From: Tubulanus polymorphus
Lineage: Eukaryota > Nemertea > Palaeonemertea > Tubulaniformes > Tubulanidae
Direction of reading: 5' to 3'
DNA length: 64,000 nucleotides
NCBI RefSeq assembly: GCF_964204645.1
Contig: NC_134027.1
Span: forward strand, 3,336,485 to 3,400,484
The notes below the pieces were generated by a model. That model was not told the DNA's origin and searched no databases. It saw nothing but the letters and a program-made list of their open reading frames with translations. The first letter of the stretch is position 1. Every line of letters starts with the position of its first letter. Positions 26,937-38,229 of the stretch are shown here, in pieces. A program made the translations under genes and the position numbers.

Positions 26937-28090
26937 GTAAGTAACTAAACTAAACCAACAATATCAACCTTTTTTCAAACCAATTTGAAATCTCCGAAAT
27001 CACTTTGAATTTATATTCTTATCTTCAGCAGTATTTGTATAGAATTCCAGTAATTTTTTGAATTACATGATTACCATTTCGTCTGTCAGTGCATAGAACT
27101 ATAACTAGTCCGTTATAGTTCTATGGTCAGTGTAATCAATTCGACCGCATGAAACCCCATTTTCAACTGGTCGAAATTATTTGGCAATCACGGGCCACTT
27201 GATTACATTAATAGATCTGTTTGTTGGGTTCATTCTGTCAACTCGTGTCTGTAATTTGATTGATGTTCGAGCGAGTTGTTCATTTGCGGTTCCTTCTTTG
27301 CACTCATCGCTTATAGGTGACCAGCAGGCTAGGGTCGTGTCCTTTTCAAATAAAATTACCTGGCGACCTTCGAAGAAAATCCTGCAGCCCACGCGCGTGT
27401 TTTCTTACGTCGTGTTTGTCGATTTCAAACTGCTCCAAGGCTGAAAATGAAATCTTGATGCGAAATTTGAAATAGAACATCTACATGTATAATGAGCTTT
27501 AATTTTTTCACCTTTGGGATTTATATACATCGGTTCCCATCCAAACGACAAACAAAAAAACACATTTTCACACAAATATTTCGACAGACCTTGGGAAATA
27601 GATATTGAATAAATACATATTTATTCGTTAAATCTTTGAGACGAACTATTTAAAAATCCAGAATATCATCAGATTCAATCTCATACGTATACGTACGATA
27701 ATATATATATTTATATATGTAATATAATATAATATGGTGATTTGATTACTTAGCCTTTGTTTTCAAGTTGCGTAGAATTCTATAACACCACCCACCTGAA
27801 AATCAGCCAGGCATTTGTTTATTCAAATAAAGAAAAAGGGCTGACTATATATAAATTGCTGATCTACACAAACCGTATTCATAACTTTATTACATAAGGA
27901 AAAGTTGGTAATAAATGCGCATTAAGCTGGTAATAAATCTACATTCATTCATAGTTTTATTGCATTGGTTGGTAAAAATCCCATGATTCAGTTATTCCAT
28001 AATACAAATTCCATCCCCTATCCCACGCGATCCTACAAAAACAATGTCAGACTTAATGGATAATGATTTTGAGTTTAACATTTATAAGGA

Positions 28091-28264
28091 TGAAATATGA
28101 GTCCCACAATCACAAGTTCGAAAGAGATTTTAAAACATCGAAACTATAGAGAATTTATTGAAACCTCGAATTTTCGGTTTTATCCTAAAACCCCTTCTCA
28201 TGGTTTTTAGGATAAAACCGAAAATTCGAGGTTTTAAACTTGTGATTGTTGGACTCATATTTCA
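28091..28264. repeat. Two-tier foldback (hairpin) element
   Basis: The inner arms, 28161-28190 and 28205-28234, are perfect 30-bp reverse complements around a 14-nt loop. The outer arms, 28091-28118 and 28237-28264, pair at 27 of 28 bases. The left side has 42 unpaired bases between the arms; the right side has two. A 13-bp direct repeat (ATTTATAAGGATG) occurs at 28080-28092 and 28303-28315. Non-coding; probably a non-autonomous transposon derivative. Confidence 0.85.
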
Positions 28265-29055
28265 TTCGTCTCTCGCGATTTATTGCGTAGTTTTATCACG
28301 TTATTTATAAGGATGTTCACGCAAATCCCTTATGATATTTCCTCAGGTGGGTGCAAAAGGATCGATATTATTGAATGATCGTCGTGGATGAAATATTTCA
28401 CAATATTTTCCGATCTCATATCAATAAAAACTGCAAATAAAACCCGACAGATTTGGCAATTTAAGTTAAATAAGAAAACCTGGTAAACAAATATTTAAGT
28501 TATTCCGTCTGTCCTGAGTAGGTGGTGAAGATATTTGTACTCGGTGTACATTTTAAAGGCTTATAGCAATTATACAGTGGGGAGTACTAGTCCTATTGCC
28601 AAACAAAAACGTTTATTAGTTGAATTATTTGTCGCACGCAGATAATGGCGTTTTATCCCCTTACAAAGATAAAAACAAGTTTTAAGAGATCTATAAACTG
28701 GTGTAACATGGAGAACATACATATCACTAGTCTATATCATTTTCTCACGGGAATGAATTGTATGTAGTTATCAGGTACAGCATAATATCAGGTATTAAGA
28801 GTTGTGTAGGAGCCGTATTGACGGTCTCTAATCAAAAAACGTCAAGATGAATAGTTATTTGAGCGAAGGTTAACTAGCGCTTTATTTGAACACGAATTCG
28901 TTTTAGCCACGATTTGGAGTATGAGCTGTAGCTACTATAGTGTATTGTAGCTACGAGCATAATTGCCCGTAGATTGTAGCTCCATCAGGTTATAAATGAG
29001 ATATTGTGGTTGATAATATTTCATATGCTTTTACTTATAGATTGCTAGTAATAAG

Positions 29056-30645
29056 ATGAAGCAAATAGAGGTTGCTGCAGATGAGGTCCACCCTACTGGT
29101 TCCAGACGAAGAAGACACAAACGCCAGCATATTACTCCTGCAGGTGTTAACGAGAACAATTCTACCAACCACATGGATCAACTTGTGCTTAAAATCGCAA
29201 AGATGGCCCAACTACAAAAACATAAGGAGATGGCAAAGTCTCAGAATCAAAACGGTGTCGAGAAAGATGTCGAGAATTTGAATCCATACGACGAAGTTCA
29301 AACTTTCCCAACCAGACGTGGCGAGGCGATGTGCGAATTCGACTCCGATTCAATCGTTACATGTGAGGGTGAAATAGACATTCTATTACACGATCCGATA
29401 TTACCTGTTGAAACTGGGGATGAGGAAGAGCCCTGTATCGACATGTACTCAGCATCCGAGGAGCGTTATTTCGTCAAAGAACCGGTCCATCAATATCATT
29501 ATAGCGGCTCAACTTACAGTCAAACAGCGTGGCCTGGACGGCGCAGTAGTGACATTCATAATCACAATCATAAACTACAAAAAGTTTCCAAAAATATGAG
29601 CGATATTATAACTGACCTAAACGAGCCGAAAAATACGAAAGCAAAAACTGCGAAAAATCGACGTTCGCGATCGTGGGATGATAAATCCGGTAAGCAGCGA
29701 CATAAAACTTCTTCACATCAACATAACATATATTTCAATCAATGCATAACTAATCACAGTCCGTTACCGTTCGAATCCGCTTACCATTCATCAACACTGG
29801 GCAGGAGTCAACGCCGTAAGAATACGCTGACAAAAAAATCATCCGAGGACAATCTGCGAAATAAACAGGAACCCGGTTACCATCCGAGGTATAAATATTA
29901 CGGTAGTTGTCGGTACGAGTTGTTACCATCGGATGATCACGTTTACGAGACAATTCCCGGGGATTATTACCAAATTCCCACAAATTCTGGAAACATACAT
30001 CTAATACCACCGCCCTTACCACCGAGACCCGGGTTTTTAATGCAATCCGTTCCCAATTTATTAGGACATGAATATTTGGAACTGTTACCGGACAGCGAAG
30101 ATGAAGTATTCGATGATAATCGAGATTCAGAATTGTTATCGACTTCGTGGAATTGTCGTAACGAAACTGTTCGTAATATCAGTGTATTTCGTGAACCGGA
30201 ATACGCGATGTACGGATCTAGGCGAAAATCTTCAAATAATCAATACGACGATTGCGTACGACATCAAATCAAACAGAAGAACCGGTGGATGTCTCCTTCA
30301 TCGTCCAGAGATGTGTCACCCGTAAAAACAAGCCGCAATCGTAAAAACAGTCCGTATAGTTCGTCGTCGCATTACGAAAAACCGATCAGTTCGAAAAAAG
30401 AGAAACATTTCGAGAAATCTAAATCCGAACGAGATTTGTCAAAACTACGAGTTTCGGTTTATCACCATTATACGGTCGACGATGTTCTAGAAAGTATACA
30501 ACGCGTCGAAGTTGGTGAAGATTTCGAAAATGCTAATAATAATAGTAATAATAATAAGACCTCCAGAAGATTGCGTTCCAATAGAAAAAGGTTGCCCCAA
30601 TTAACAGTAAACGTGGCGGGTGAACACAAAGAGACATTTTTCTAA
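29056..30645 (+). CDS. Unrecognised 529-aa basic, disordered protein; possible signalling adaptor
   Basis: A single long open exon, unlike its intron-rich neighbours, preceded by an acceptor-like ttttacttatag at 29040; an in-frame TAG overlaps that acceptor. I recognise no catalytic or globular domain. Visible: an N-terminal RRRRHKR cluster; an acidic stretch at about residues 93-135; RSRSW; a Tyr-rich stretch DDHVYETIPGDYYQIP at about 296-311; a class II SH3-ligand-like core PPPLPPRPG at about 318-326; acidic LLPDSEDEVFDD; SP-rich segments (SPSSSRDVSPVKTS); KSKSERDLSKL; a predicted helical patch VDDVLESIQRVE near residue 480; an Asn-rich run; and a C-terminus ETFF that fits a class I PDZ ligand (S/T-x-hydrophobic). 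Together these suggest a scaffold or adaptor near membranes or the cytoskeleton, but that is inference. AATAAA occurs at 30809-30814. Confidence 0.75.
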   Translation: MKQIEVAADEVHPTGSRRRRHKRQHITPAGVNENNSTNHMDQLVLKIAKMAQLQKHKEMAKSQNQNGVEKDVENLNPYDEVQTFPTRRGEAMCEFDSDSIVTCEGEIDILLHDPILPVETGDEEEPCIDMYSASEERYFVKEPVHQYHYSGSTYSQTAWPGRRSSDIHNHNHKLQKVSKNMSDIITDLNEPKNTKAKTAKNRRSRSWDDKSGKQRHKTSSHQHNIYFNQCITNHSPLPFESAYHSSTLGRSQRRKNTLTKKSSEDNLRNKQEPGYHPRYKYYGSCRYELLPSDDHVYETIPGDYYQIPTNSGNIHLIPPPLPPRPGFLMQSVPNLLGHEYLELLPDSEDEVFDDNRDSELLSTSWNCRNETVRNISVFREPEYAMYGSRRKSSNNQYDDCVRHQIKQKNRWMSPSSSRDVSPVKTSRNRKNSPYSSSSHYEKPISSKKEKHFEKSKSERDLSKLRVSVYHHYTVDDVLESIQRVEVGEDFENANNNSNNNKTSRRLRSNRKRLPQLTVNVAGEHKETFF

Positions 30646-31209
30646 ACGAAAATATAAAAGCATTTAACTGCGTGCACTAGTATTAATAAAGTCAACTACT
30701 ATTAATGTCGGTTTAAAAATGTATTTGTTGATAACTCTGAAGATTGTACCGTGGATCGAGTATGTTTTAATTCCAGATCAGTCATATTGGTGAATAATTT
30801 TTAAGATAAATAAAAAAAGTCCCAATCCTTATTGTTCAACTATGTTTTTTTTTTCCATTTTGTTCGTCGCTTTGATATTTCGGCGTATGAGAAGGAACTG
30901 AGGACGAGGCACAGGTCGGTATGTCTTCATTCTAATCTGCATTCACACGAAGGCAAAGTGCCGAGGCAATAACAATGTCCGTGCTGCCAACATCACCAGG
31001 CACCTTGATCCTTTTGGAAATCAAAAGCTGCATACACAGGAAGTCCTTACAAGAACAAGCAGCCATTAAAGCATGACAAACAAATAAATACCAGTATCTT
31101 TCGAAATTTATTCATGTACATGATGGTCAATAGTAATCTTCGATTTACTACTGTTCTTTCATATTATTACAACTGTACTAAATAACTCAGTTCATATAAA
31201 AACACAACA
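30646..31209. other. Convergent 3' flanks of the orphan gene and MRPL3
   Basis: Holds the orphan gene's 3' UTR with AATAAA near 30682 and at 30809-30814, then non-coding sequence into the MRPL3 3' UTR. No gene seen. Confidence 0.5.
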
Positions 31210-33571
31210 TCAGGCTTCCGCTTCCTCGTCAAATATCAAAGTATCGTCAGACATTTGAAACAGTTCCTCGTCGTAGATCTCCTCTGGTAGCGGTTCAGAT
31301 GAATCTTCAGGGAAATATGAAGGCATAGGCGGTGGTCTATTTCTAGCATTCAGTTCATCGATTCGATACAGTAATCTAGTATCGTATACTCGCATATAAC
31401 AATGATTAGGACCAGGCGCACGATATCCATTTACGTAAAGTACGTTATGTTTCGTGTCGATTTTCCATATCTGTAAAATACGGCGAAAACGAACCTCAAT
31501 ACACAGACGACTAGTTCGCCATCTAGCGGAAATTTACAACTATATTTACCTTTAGTCCGCGTAAGACGCACCACGACATTCCCATGTGTCCAGGCATTTT
31601 CTTGCCTTTCCATATTCCGGATTTATCCTAAATGAAATAAGACAGAATCAATGAACATACAGCTCAATAACTGTAATGCACAAGTGTCAGTGAATTGAAC
31701 TGGACTTACCCCTCCACCACCAGTTGATCCCATCTTTCTATGAAATTTAGTTGAACCATGAGATGCAGGTCCTCCTTTCATTCCCCATCGTTTCATAACT
31801 CCCTGAAATCCGTGACCAACCCTTTAAAGAAACGATACACACAAAATCAAAGTCAGCCACTCGATTTCCATGAATAATTTATACAAACTACACTCACGTT
31901 TTAGCCTGAACGTCAACGTAATCACCAACTTGAAAATGATTTACCGTTAGGGGTGTACCTGAAAATGTAAATACAGATATTTAGAACGGGTATCAATGTT
32001 TTACATTGGAGCAGCAGAATTTGTTTACAACCTTCATTTACCTGGTTTAATAGCAGCGTCCGGAGTGACTGCATAACGAGTTACCTGACGTTTAGGAGCT
32101 ACTCCCGCTTCAAGAAACTTCTGATAATATGATTTCGTGAACTGAAATACGATTACGATTTTTTGTCAACAATGAACATATCGAATATTGAAAATCACAG
32201 TGTTCTAAAACTTACCAAATGAGGTGAAGTACTCAGCGCACCAACCTCAACTACACCACGTTTACCATACCAAAATTGTTTCTTATAATACGGAGTTGGT
32301 GGAACATCTTCTGGAGCTGTATATTTAATAACATGATTATCTATTACCTGGAAAAAAACCAAGAATGCCAGTATATAGAATAGATACGATCATCTAAAGC
32401 GGGGCGTAGGTCGACGTGACGCGACGCGATCGTCGCATTGCGTCACAAGTGGCCGCGCAAGTCGGTTGCGACGCGATTGTCAGCAACTGAGTGCGACTAG
32501 TTGCTGCCGGTCACAACAGCACGCAGGTCGGTTGCAACGGTCGCGTCGCATCGCAGAAAGTAGAACATGTGCGACTCATTGCGACTGGCGTCGCTGGCAG
32601 TCGCAACCCGTCGCTGGCAGTCGCAAGGTAGCATAGGTCGGTGAGTCGTTGCGACAACAAACTAATGAATGATAGCAAGCAAAAAATCATGGACTAGTTG
32701 AATAGTTAGTCGGGTAGAACTAGTCGACTCTGCTTTCCTCAACATATCGAGCGACCAATAAATTCTTCCTGAGTCAAGTGAACTAGTTGTTATCTGAGTA
32801 ACTAGAGACTACTGTATTATCACAACTCATTTGAATCTACCTGAAGTAAAGTGCAGTAGAACTTCCGACCGCTTTTCGTCCATTGAGGAATAATTCCGAT
32901 TTTAACCGCGATCACTCCAGTTCGTTTAGTCCTAGTAGAAATAGATAAAGACAAATGATTGAAAAAAACACCAATGTAAAACTAAGGGTGAGTTAAGGTA
33001 ATAAATAAGGATACTGTAAAAATCTGGAAGTTGAAGTAGGCCTACATGAAACAGGAGAATGCTGACTTACTTTGGAGTCCACTGATGTCTTTCCCATGGC
33101 TCATCTATCAAGGGACTATTCTCGTGATTGTATCCACCCTGAAATCGATCTGCAACGACTTCCTTCAAAAATTCCTTATTTTCATCAGTAACGTCAGTAT
33201 TTCGAATTCCCGTTGTCCGCCTTGGTAACCATTCCCTTCGCCTTGACGTTCGTTTGCGATGTAGATCTCTTGTAAACTCAATCTGAGGTATTAAACTTAA
33301 AACAGAAATAAATGAGCAATAGGTAATAAGTGAAGCAAATATAATTTATTTACTTTGTATTAAATTTGATTGGTGCTAACCATGGTCATGATTGGATTGA
33401 TTTAACTTTTCTAAGACATTGACAGAAAATATTCTTATTTTGATGAGACATTAATTGAAGATGAATGTACTGAACGTGAAATATTTACCTTGTTAGTAAT
33501 TTTGATTGATTTATAAAGGAGTTTGTAGCTAATTTGACACCAACACCACATCGCAACAAATTCATTGCCAT
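31210..33571 (-). CDS. MRPL3: Mitochondrial large ribosomal subunit protein uL3m
   Basis: Nine exons: 33489-33571, 33071-33295, 32841-32931, 32216-32347, 32042-32141, 31898-31958, 31710-31821, 31550-31627 and 31210-31470, giving 380 aa in one frame. It is the mitochondrial L3 protein, which contacts 16S rRNA near the peptidyl-transferase centre. The L3 signature lies across exons 5-8: [20 protein letters not shown], then [29 protein letters not shown] and KMPGHMG. The N-terminus [16 protein letters not shown] is basic and acid-free, consistent with mitochondrial import. The C-terminal ~30 residues are acidic ([18 protein letters not shown]). The start codon is 299 bp from the divergent URI1 start. 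The large intron 32348-32840 contains a GC-rich repeat block. Confidence 0.96.
32401..32656. repeat. GC-rich GTCGC/GCGAC repeat block in an MRPL3 intron
   Basis: About 250 bp packed with GTCGC, GCGAC and GGTCGGTTGCRAC motifs on both strands; for example GGTCGGTTGC appears at about 32463 and 32527, and GTCGCTGGCAGTCGCAA recurs in tandem near 32588 and 32606. Base composition differs sharply from the surrounding AT-rich intron, suggesting an inserted CpG-rich element or degenerate satellite. Confidence 0.65.
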
Positions 33572-33870
33572 TTTACTTGATTTACTAAAGCCTCGACTAG
33601 ATAGCTGAAACAACGAACGTAATTTTATGGTAATGATACTTTTCATTTCATTCAGCATACTGAAAATGTTATTGGAACATTGTTTTATAATAGAAGTGTC
33701 TAAATAAACCTAACTCTCAAAATTATCACAATCAACTGTCAAAATATGATCTTTCGACGTTTCGTTCATTCTATTTGTAATTTAGAAAAACCAAGATGTC
33801 AGCGCCCTTGAACCGGCGCGGAAAATTTCAATTTTTAACTAGAATGCGATAATTCATTCATTACTGAAAC
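33572..33870. promoter_or_regulatory. Bidirectional promoter region, MRPL3/URI1
   Basis: Only 299 bp separates the two initiation codons on opposite strands. The URI1-proximal half contains a CpG-containing stretch GAACCGGCGCGGAAAATT (about 33809-33827). Neither start shows a nearby acceptor, so transcription must begin inside this interval for both genes. Shared control is inferred from spacing. Confidence 0.7.
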
Positions 33871-36733
33871 ATGGATGACTTAAAGTTCATTGATAGATTA
33901 GATGAAGTTCAGAAACAGGCGCTTCAAGACACTGAAACTCAACAAAAGCAATGGTAACTCATTTAAAACAAGGGCTAAAAAGGCTTCCGCTTGTCCACAC
34001 ACACCACTTTAGTTAGTTACCTAATCGTTGGTGGTAAGCTTTTTATTATCGGATGGCTTATACCAACATGTGGTTTGTGAAAATATCCGATCGTGAAACT
34101 AAACCACAGACAGGTTACTGACTAACACCACTTCTACTTTTACAGCCTCTAAAAATAATTACCTGCCGTGCATTACTTACTTATGAAAATCAGGGGCTGA
34201 TTCATGGGCAGACTTTGACAGGGGCTCAAAGAAATGAAAATGGCATGTAGCAGCCAAAACAAGGGTCTGAAAATTTTGAAATTTCAGTGCATTTTCATAA
34301 AATTTCCAAGCACTGGGACTTTTAAGAGAATATAAACTAAACATTGAGCTGTAGACTGCTGTCTTATTAGTTGCGGTGGAAAAATTGCCCTGAAAAATAT
34401 TGCCATAGTATTTCTGAAAATTTTTACTGAAAATTTACTTTCACTTTGGGCGCTCTATGTGTGTGTTCTCTCATTTCAGGAAAACTTTTGAATCTGACTA
34501 CATGGCTTTAAAAGACAGACTGAAAACTCTTCCCGACGAGATAACTCATGATGTCATGGTAAGGAACTTACGAAACGGGGTATCGGAATAGATGATTTCC
34601 TAAATTCAAATTAATTTCTGCATTATTACATCTATCTTTCTTAAGGTACCATTTGGACCTATTGCATTCATGCCAGGGAAGTTGGTGCACACTAATGAAG
34701 TGTTAGTGTTACTGGGTGATAACTGGTTTGTTGATCGATCTGCCAAACAGTCGTGCGAAATTATTGACCGAAGAATCAAAGGTAATTTCGAACATAAAAA
34801 TACGCGTCAAATTAAATTTATTCAAATAAGCGTCAATGACTAACATAAAACAGATTCTGGATCCATCCATCTTGCGATTTCAAAGATCAAATTACTGGTT
34901 TAGTTTTTCTATTAAATCTGAAGACTTTCATTTGCAGAAGTTCAAAAGAAATTATCTGTACTCGATCAACAGAGAACTTTATTACTCGGACGGTCTGAAT
35001 TTACTGAACAATTAAAATCAATTTCTGAGGTAAATTTCGCATTACCGTAATCGGCGATATTAATATCAAACATTTCTCTTCAAATAGTAAGCTGTGAAGA
35101 TAATCTTAGTGGAAAAGCTGTCATTTTAATTTCTAGGAAAAAGATAAATATGTTGAAATCAAAGAGGAATACAATGAAGAAGAGGAAAGAAAATGGAAAG
35201 GTAATCACATTGATTGAAAATTTTAAAACTATAGTGCTAATAATAAATATTTCATAATTTTGTAGTAACTAAGTATCCTAGCTATGTCCTATAAAATATT
35301 TAGCTCTTGGAACTTTTTTGAATTTGTTTTTCTCGTACTAATAGCCATATGTATTACAGAGAAACATCGCGAAAATGTAAGAAAATATCGACATGAAGAA
35401 ATGCTAGATTTGTCATTGTTGGATGAGCCAGTACTTAGTGAAGATGGCGAGGAATTTCAGGCGATAGAAAAGTTGGATGGAGCCGGTGAGGAACCAATAT
35501 TTGGTCGCACAGAAGAAGATGCTGAAATCTGGATGATTTTGGATCGACTTGAAAAACAAGAAGATGAAAATAGAGAGATGGAAAGGTAAATAGATTTAAA
35601 CAACTGCAGCTTCCCATCAATAAAATCAATCCAGTGTTTGTGGTATGTTTCATTTTCAAGTAATTAGGTCAGTATTTTTTTTAGACTATCAGATGCTGAA
35701 AGTGAAGAAAGGGATGAATATAAGAAATTAGAGTCTGAGGAGTTAAATGAAAATGCTGGTGATAAGAGAAATGATGATGATAATGACAGTGATGATCGAG
35801 ATGATGATGACAATGAAAGTATTCAGAGTGAAATTGATTCAGATGATTCAAAGTCCGTAACGTGGAAAGATTTCGAAGATGAAGAAAGAATAAAGCAACA
35901 CCGACCAAACAAGATTCATTTTTCTCATTCACCCGAATCCAGTGAGGTATGTTTAAACTATCGCAAACACGCTGTGACTTTTTATCCAGTTGTAAAATGT
36001 GTATTTAGAAATCGTGATTGATATTTGTAGGGAACAGATCTTGGAGAAGCTGAAGTTAAAAAGGATTTAAAATCAGTCATAGCCTCTCCGGGTGATATTT
36101 ATCGATGTTTTGCTCAACAGAAAGGACCGAAGTCGATATTAAAAACATCTAGTGGTACTTCTCCTCACTCTGCCCCTGAGCCACATAGGGACAAGATTGT
36201 ATCTACTGGATCAGTTGCGGTAGGTTGTTGATTTAATTTGCGTTCTATAATTACATTATATCGTCAGTCTAAATGATACTGTTTAACGACAAGGGAAAAG
36301 CTTTATACAAGTACAGCTACTGTATTTGTACTACTTATATCTAAAAATAACCAACTCGTTGGTTATTATCTATTTGGAGAGTTTTAATTGAGAGTTTCGC
36401 ACACCAATGCGATTCACTTATTCATTTCGCCTGATGATATATGAGTTGTTTATTCTTGATTCAATGGATTTTAACAGATGTGACCTGTTGAACAAATTCA
36501 ATGTTAACTTTTAAGAAATAGATGATATCGATTTTATTTTGAATAACTCTTAGGCATTTTCTGGAACAATAGTGGAACGGACTATATCGCAAGCAAAGGA
36601 TGAACAAAAGAAACCAGTTTCGCCATCTAAATTTCGTGGAGATAGACTTAAAAAAGTGCAGGATTCAAATAAAGAAAATGTGGACGCAAAACCGGTCTCA
36701 AAATTCAAAGCGCAAAGACAGACAAAGACATAG
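33871..36733 (+). CDS. URI1: Unconventional prefoldin RPB5 interactor
   Basis: Nine exons: 33871-33953, 34480-34558, 34646-34781, 34938-35029, 35137-35200, 35360-35585, 35685-35946, 36031-36219 and 36554-36733, giving 436 aa. URI is the scaffold of the R2TP/prefoldin-like complex that assembles RNA polymerases and binds RPB5. The N-terminal ~130 residues form a prefoldin alpha-type coiled coil with the VPFGPIAFMPGKLVHTNEVL hairpin region and LLGDNWFVDRSA. A charged middle follows, with an Asp-rich run (DDDNDSDDRDDDDNES) encoded by GAT repeats. The conserved C-terminal box reads AAFSGTIVERTI, after an SILKTSSG segment resembling the PP1-binding stretch. Intron 1 holds a dispersed element with a perfect target duplication. 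Confidence 0.95.
34010..34124. mobile_element. Dispersed 115-bp TIR element, copy 2, with 9-bp target duplication
   Basis: TAGTTAGTTACC... at the left and ...GGTTACTGACTA at the right form imperfect terminal inverted repeats. The element is flanked by exact 9-bp direct repeats ACACCACTT (34001-34009 and 34125-34133). It matches 19433-19548 apart from one base. The near-identity of the two copies implies recent movement. A 9-bp duplication with short TIRs fits Mutator-like (MULE) transposition; no transposase is present. Confidence 0.92.
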
Positions 36734-38229
36734 GAATAATGTGCATTAAAATGGAATAATAATACAGCGATACAAGTGCTATAAAATAACACGCGTGGAA
36801 TAAGAGTTGATCAAAGCTGTGATGACATTAGGATGTATTGCCCTCTATAAACACGAGAAAACATATACCGTGTGCGTTAAATAAGTGCTGTCTTCACGTT
36901 ATAATGTAAAAGGTCAGATTGAAATATACCCTGGTTAAATATTTGTAAGTATTTTTTCACTTTTGTTCGATATTTACTTCTCAATCAGGTCATTTCTAGT
37001 ACAGACCCGGGTTTGAGTACCAGTACATTTTAGCTGATGTATTGGTGCAAAATATATTTGCAAAAAAAAGTATTCTTCACATTTATTTAAGGCTTAAACT
37101 AACTATTCGATTCATTTAGTAGATTGAACAGAATATTTTTTATTTATTGATTTTTACGTTTAAGTGCCTAGATTATCCTCAGAATACCCACTGTTGCCTA
37201 TATAGTACAATATGATGACCTATTAGTGTATATTGAAATGCGTTACTCGGTATGATAATCATATCAACATTCGTTTGCTATGCGTGTGCCGGGTCAGGCA
37301 TCTAAATGGATCTGGTGACAAGCTTTTTAGAATAATTCATAGACCTGCACTGGTTATATAATATAATACTGGTAATTATATATACAACAGATTGTGTGAC
37401 TCTACATGTACTGGTATTTATATTTATATGCTTACATGTTTGTACTGTGTGGCCTATTTATGAGATTCTATCAAATACAGGTAAACTCTCATTCTCCACT
37501 GGTAAACTTAATTTCCACTTCATGTATCCGCGTTTTTCTGAGAGATCCAACTCGTTGAATTGGGAACTATATTGAAGATAAGATTACATGTATATGTTTT
37601 CATAGAATTTGATTTAAAGGGTCACCTTTATGTCTATCATCGGTAATTAAATGTATCAAGGTTCACCTATTTAGCATTGTATTTTTCAACTTTACCCCTG
37701 GATTTCACTTCAATACCAATTCATATGAGTTACATGAGTTGACAGTGTACATGTCAGTGGTTTATAAAACATTATTCCTAGAATTCAGAGATCATCATCA
37801 TAAAGGTAGTAATAATCTCACTGTTGCTATGTATATTCATTCTGAACTGGCAGTCAGTCACTCAGCTGACTACCAGTGTATTTTGTACTTGCTCGTAATG
37901 CACAAAAATTCAGCAGATCATCATGCTTCTCACAGTTTCATATAGTGTGCTACTTTAATTTGTAAAAGCAGCATTGGATGGTATGGTACGTATTCATGCT
38001 TCTAACTTGTTGATCTAGTAACATACAATATTCAGTATCTATGAAATCTTGTGTATGGTTCTGATTGTACATTGATCAAGTCAAATTGTTTTATGTTATG
38101 CCGTCTACCATTTTTGATCTAAATGAAGTATTCTATTGGTATTCATATCATTTTAGTTGATCAGATAATAACTAATTGTAAGAATAGATCTTGAAATTAT
38201 GAAGATTTCTTATAGGTGAATAAACCATC
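36734..38229. other. URI1 3' flank and DDO upstream region
   Basis: No coding exon. The sequence is AT-rich. A pyrimidine-rich acceptor just before the DDO start (near 38215) shows that DDO has an untranslated first exon somewhere in this stretch. Confidence 0.5.

Larger units (their letters stand above)
22473..29040. other. Long gene-poor region between MAF1 and the orphan gene
   Basis: Over 6 kb without a recognisable protein exon. Contents: the MAF1 3' UTR (to perhaps 23.6 kb), AT-rich simple sequence (27.69-27.74 kb), a strong foldback element (28091-28264), and a Kozak-like ATGGCG immediately followed by a GT donor (26931-26936), which could be a first coding exon of the downstream orphan gene. 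The longest open frames (24.6-25.0 kb, under 105 codons) lack recognisable motifs. Confidence 0.5.

Noticed and set aside
27690-27740. AT-dinucleotide-rich tract that might act as an origin or matrix attachment site
   Set aside because: Simple-sequence composition alone is not evidence for either function.
29750-30022. 90-codon minus-strand frame inside the orphan gene
   Set aside because: Antisense shadow with no homology and no splice support.
35435-35932. His-rich minus-strand open frames opposite URI1
   Set aside because: They are shadows of the Asp/Glu-rich GAT-repeat coding exons of URI1 on the plus strand.
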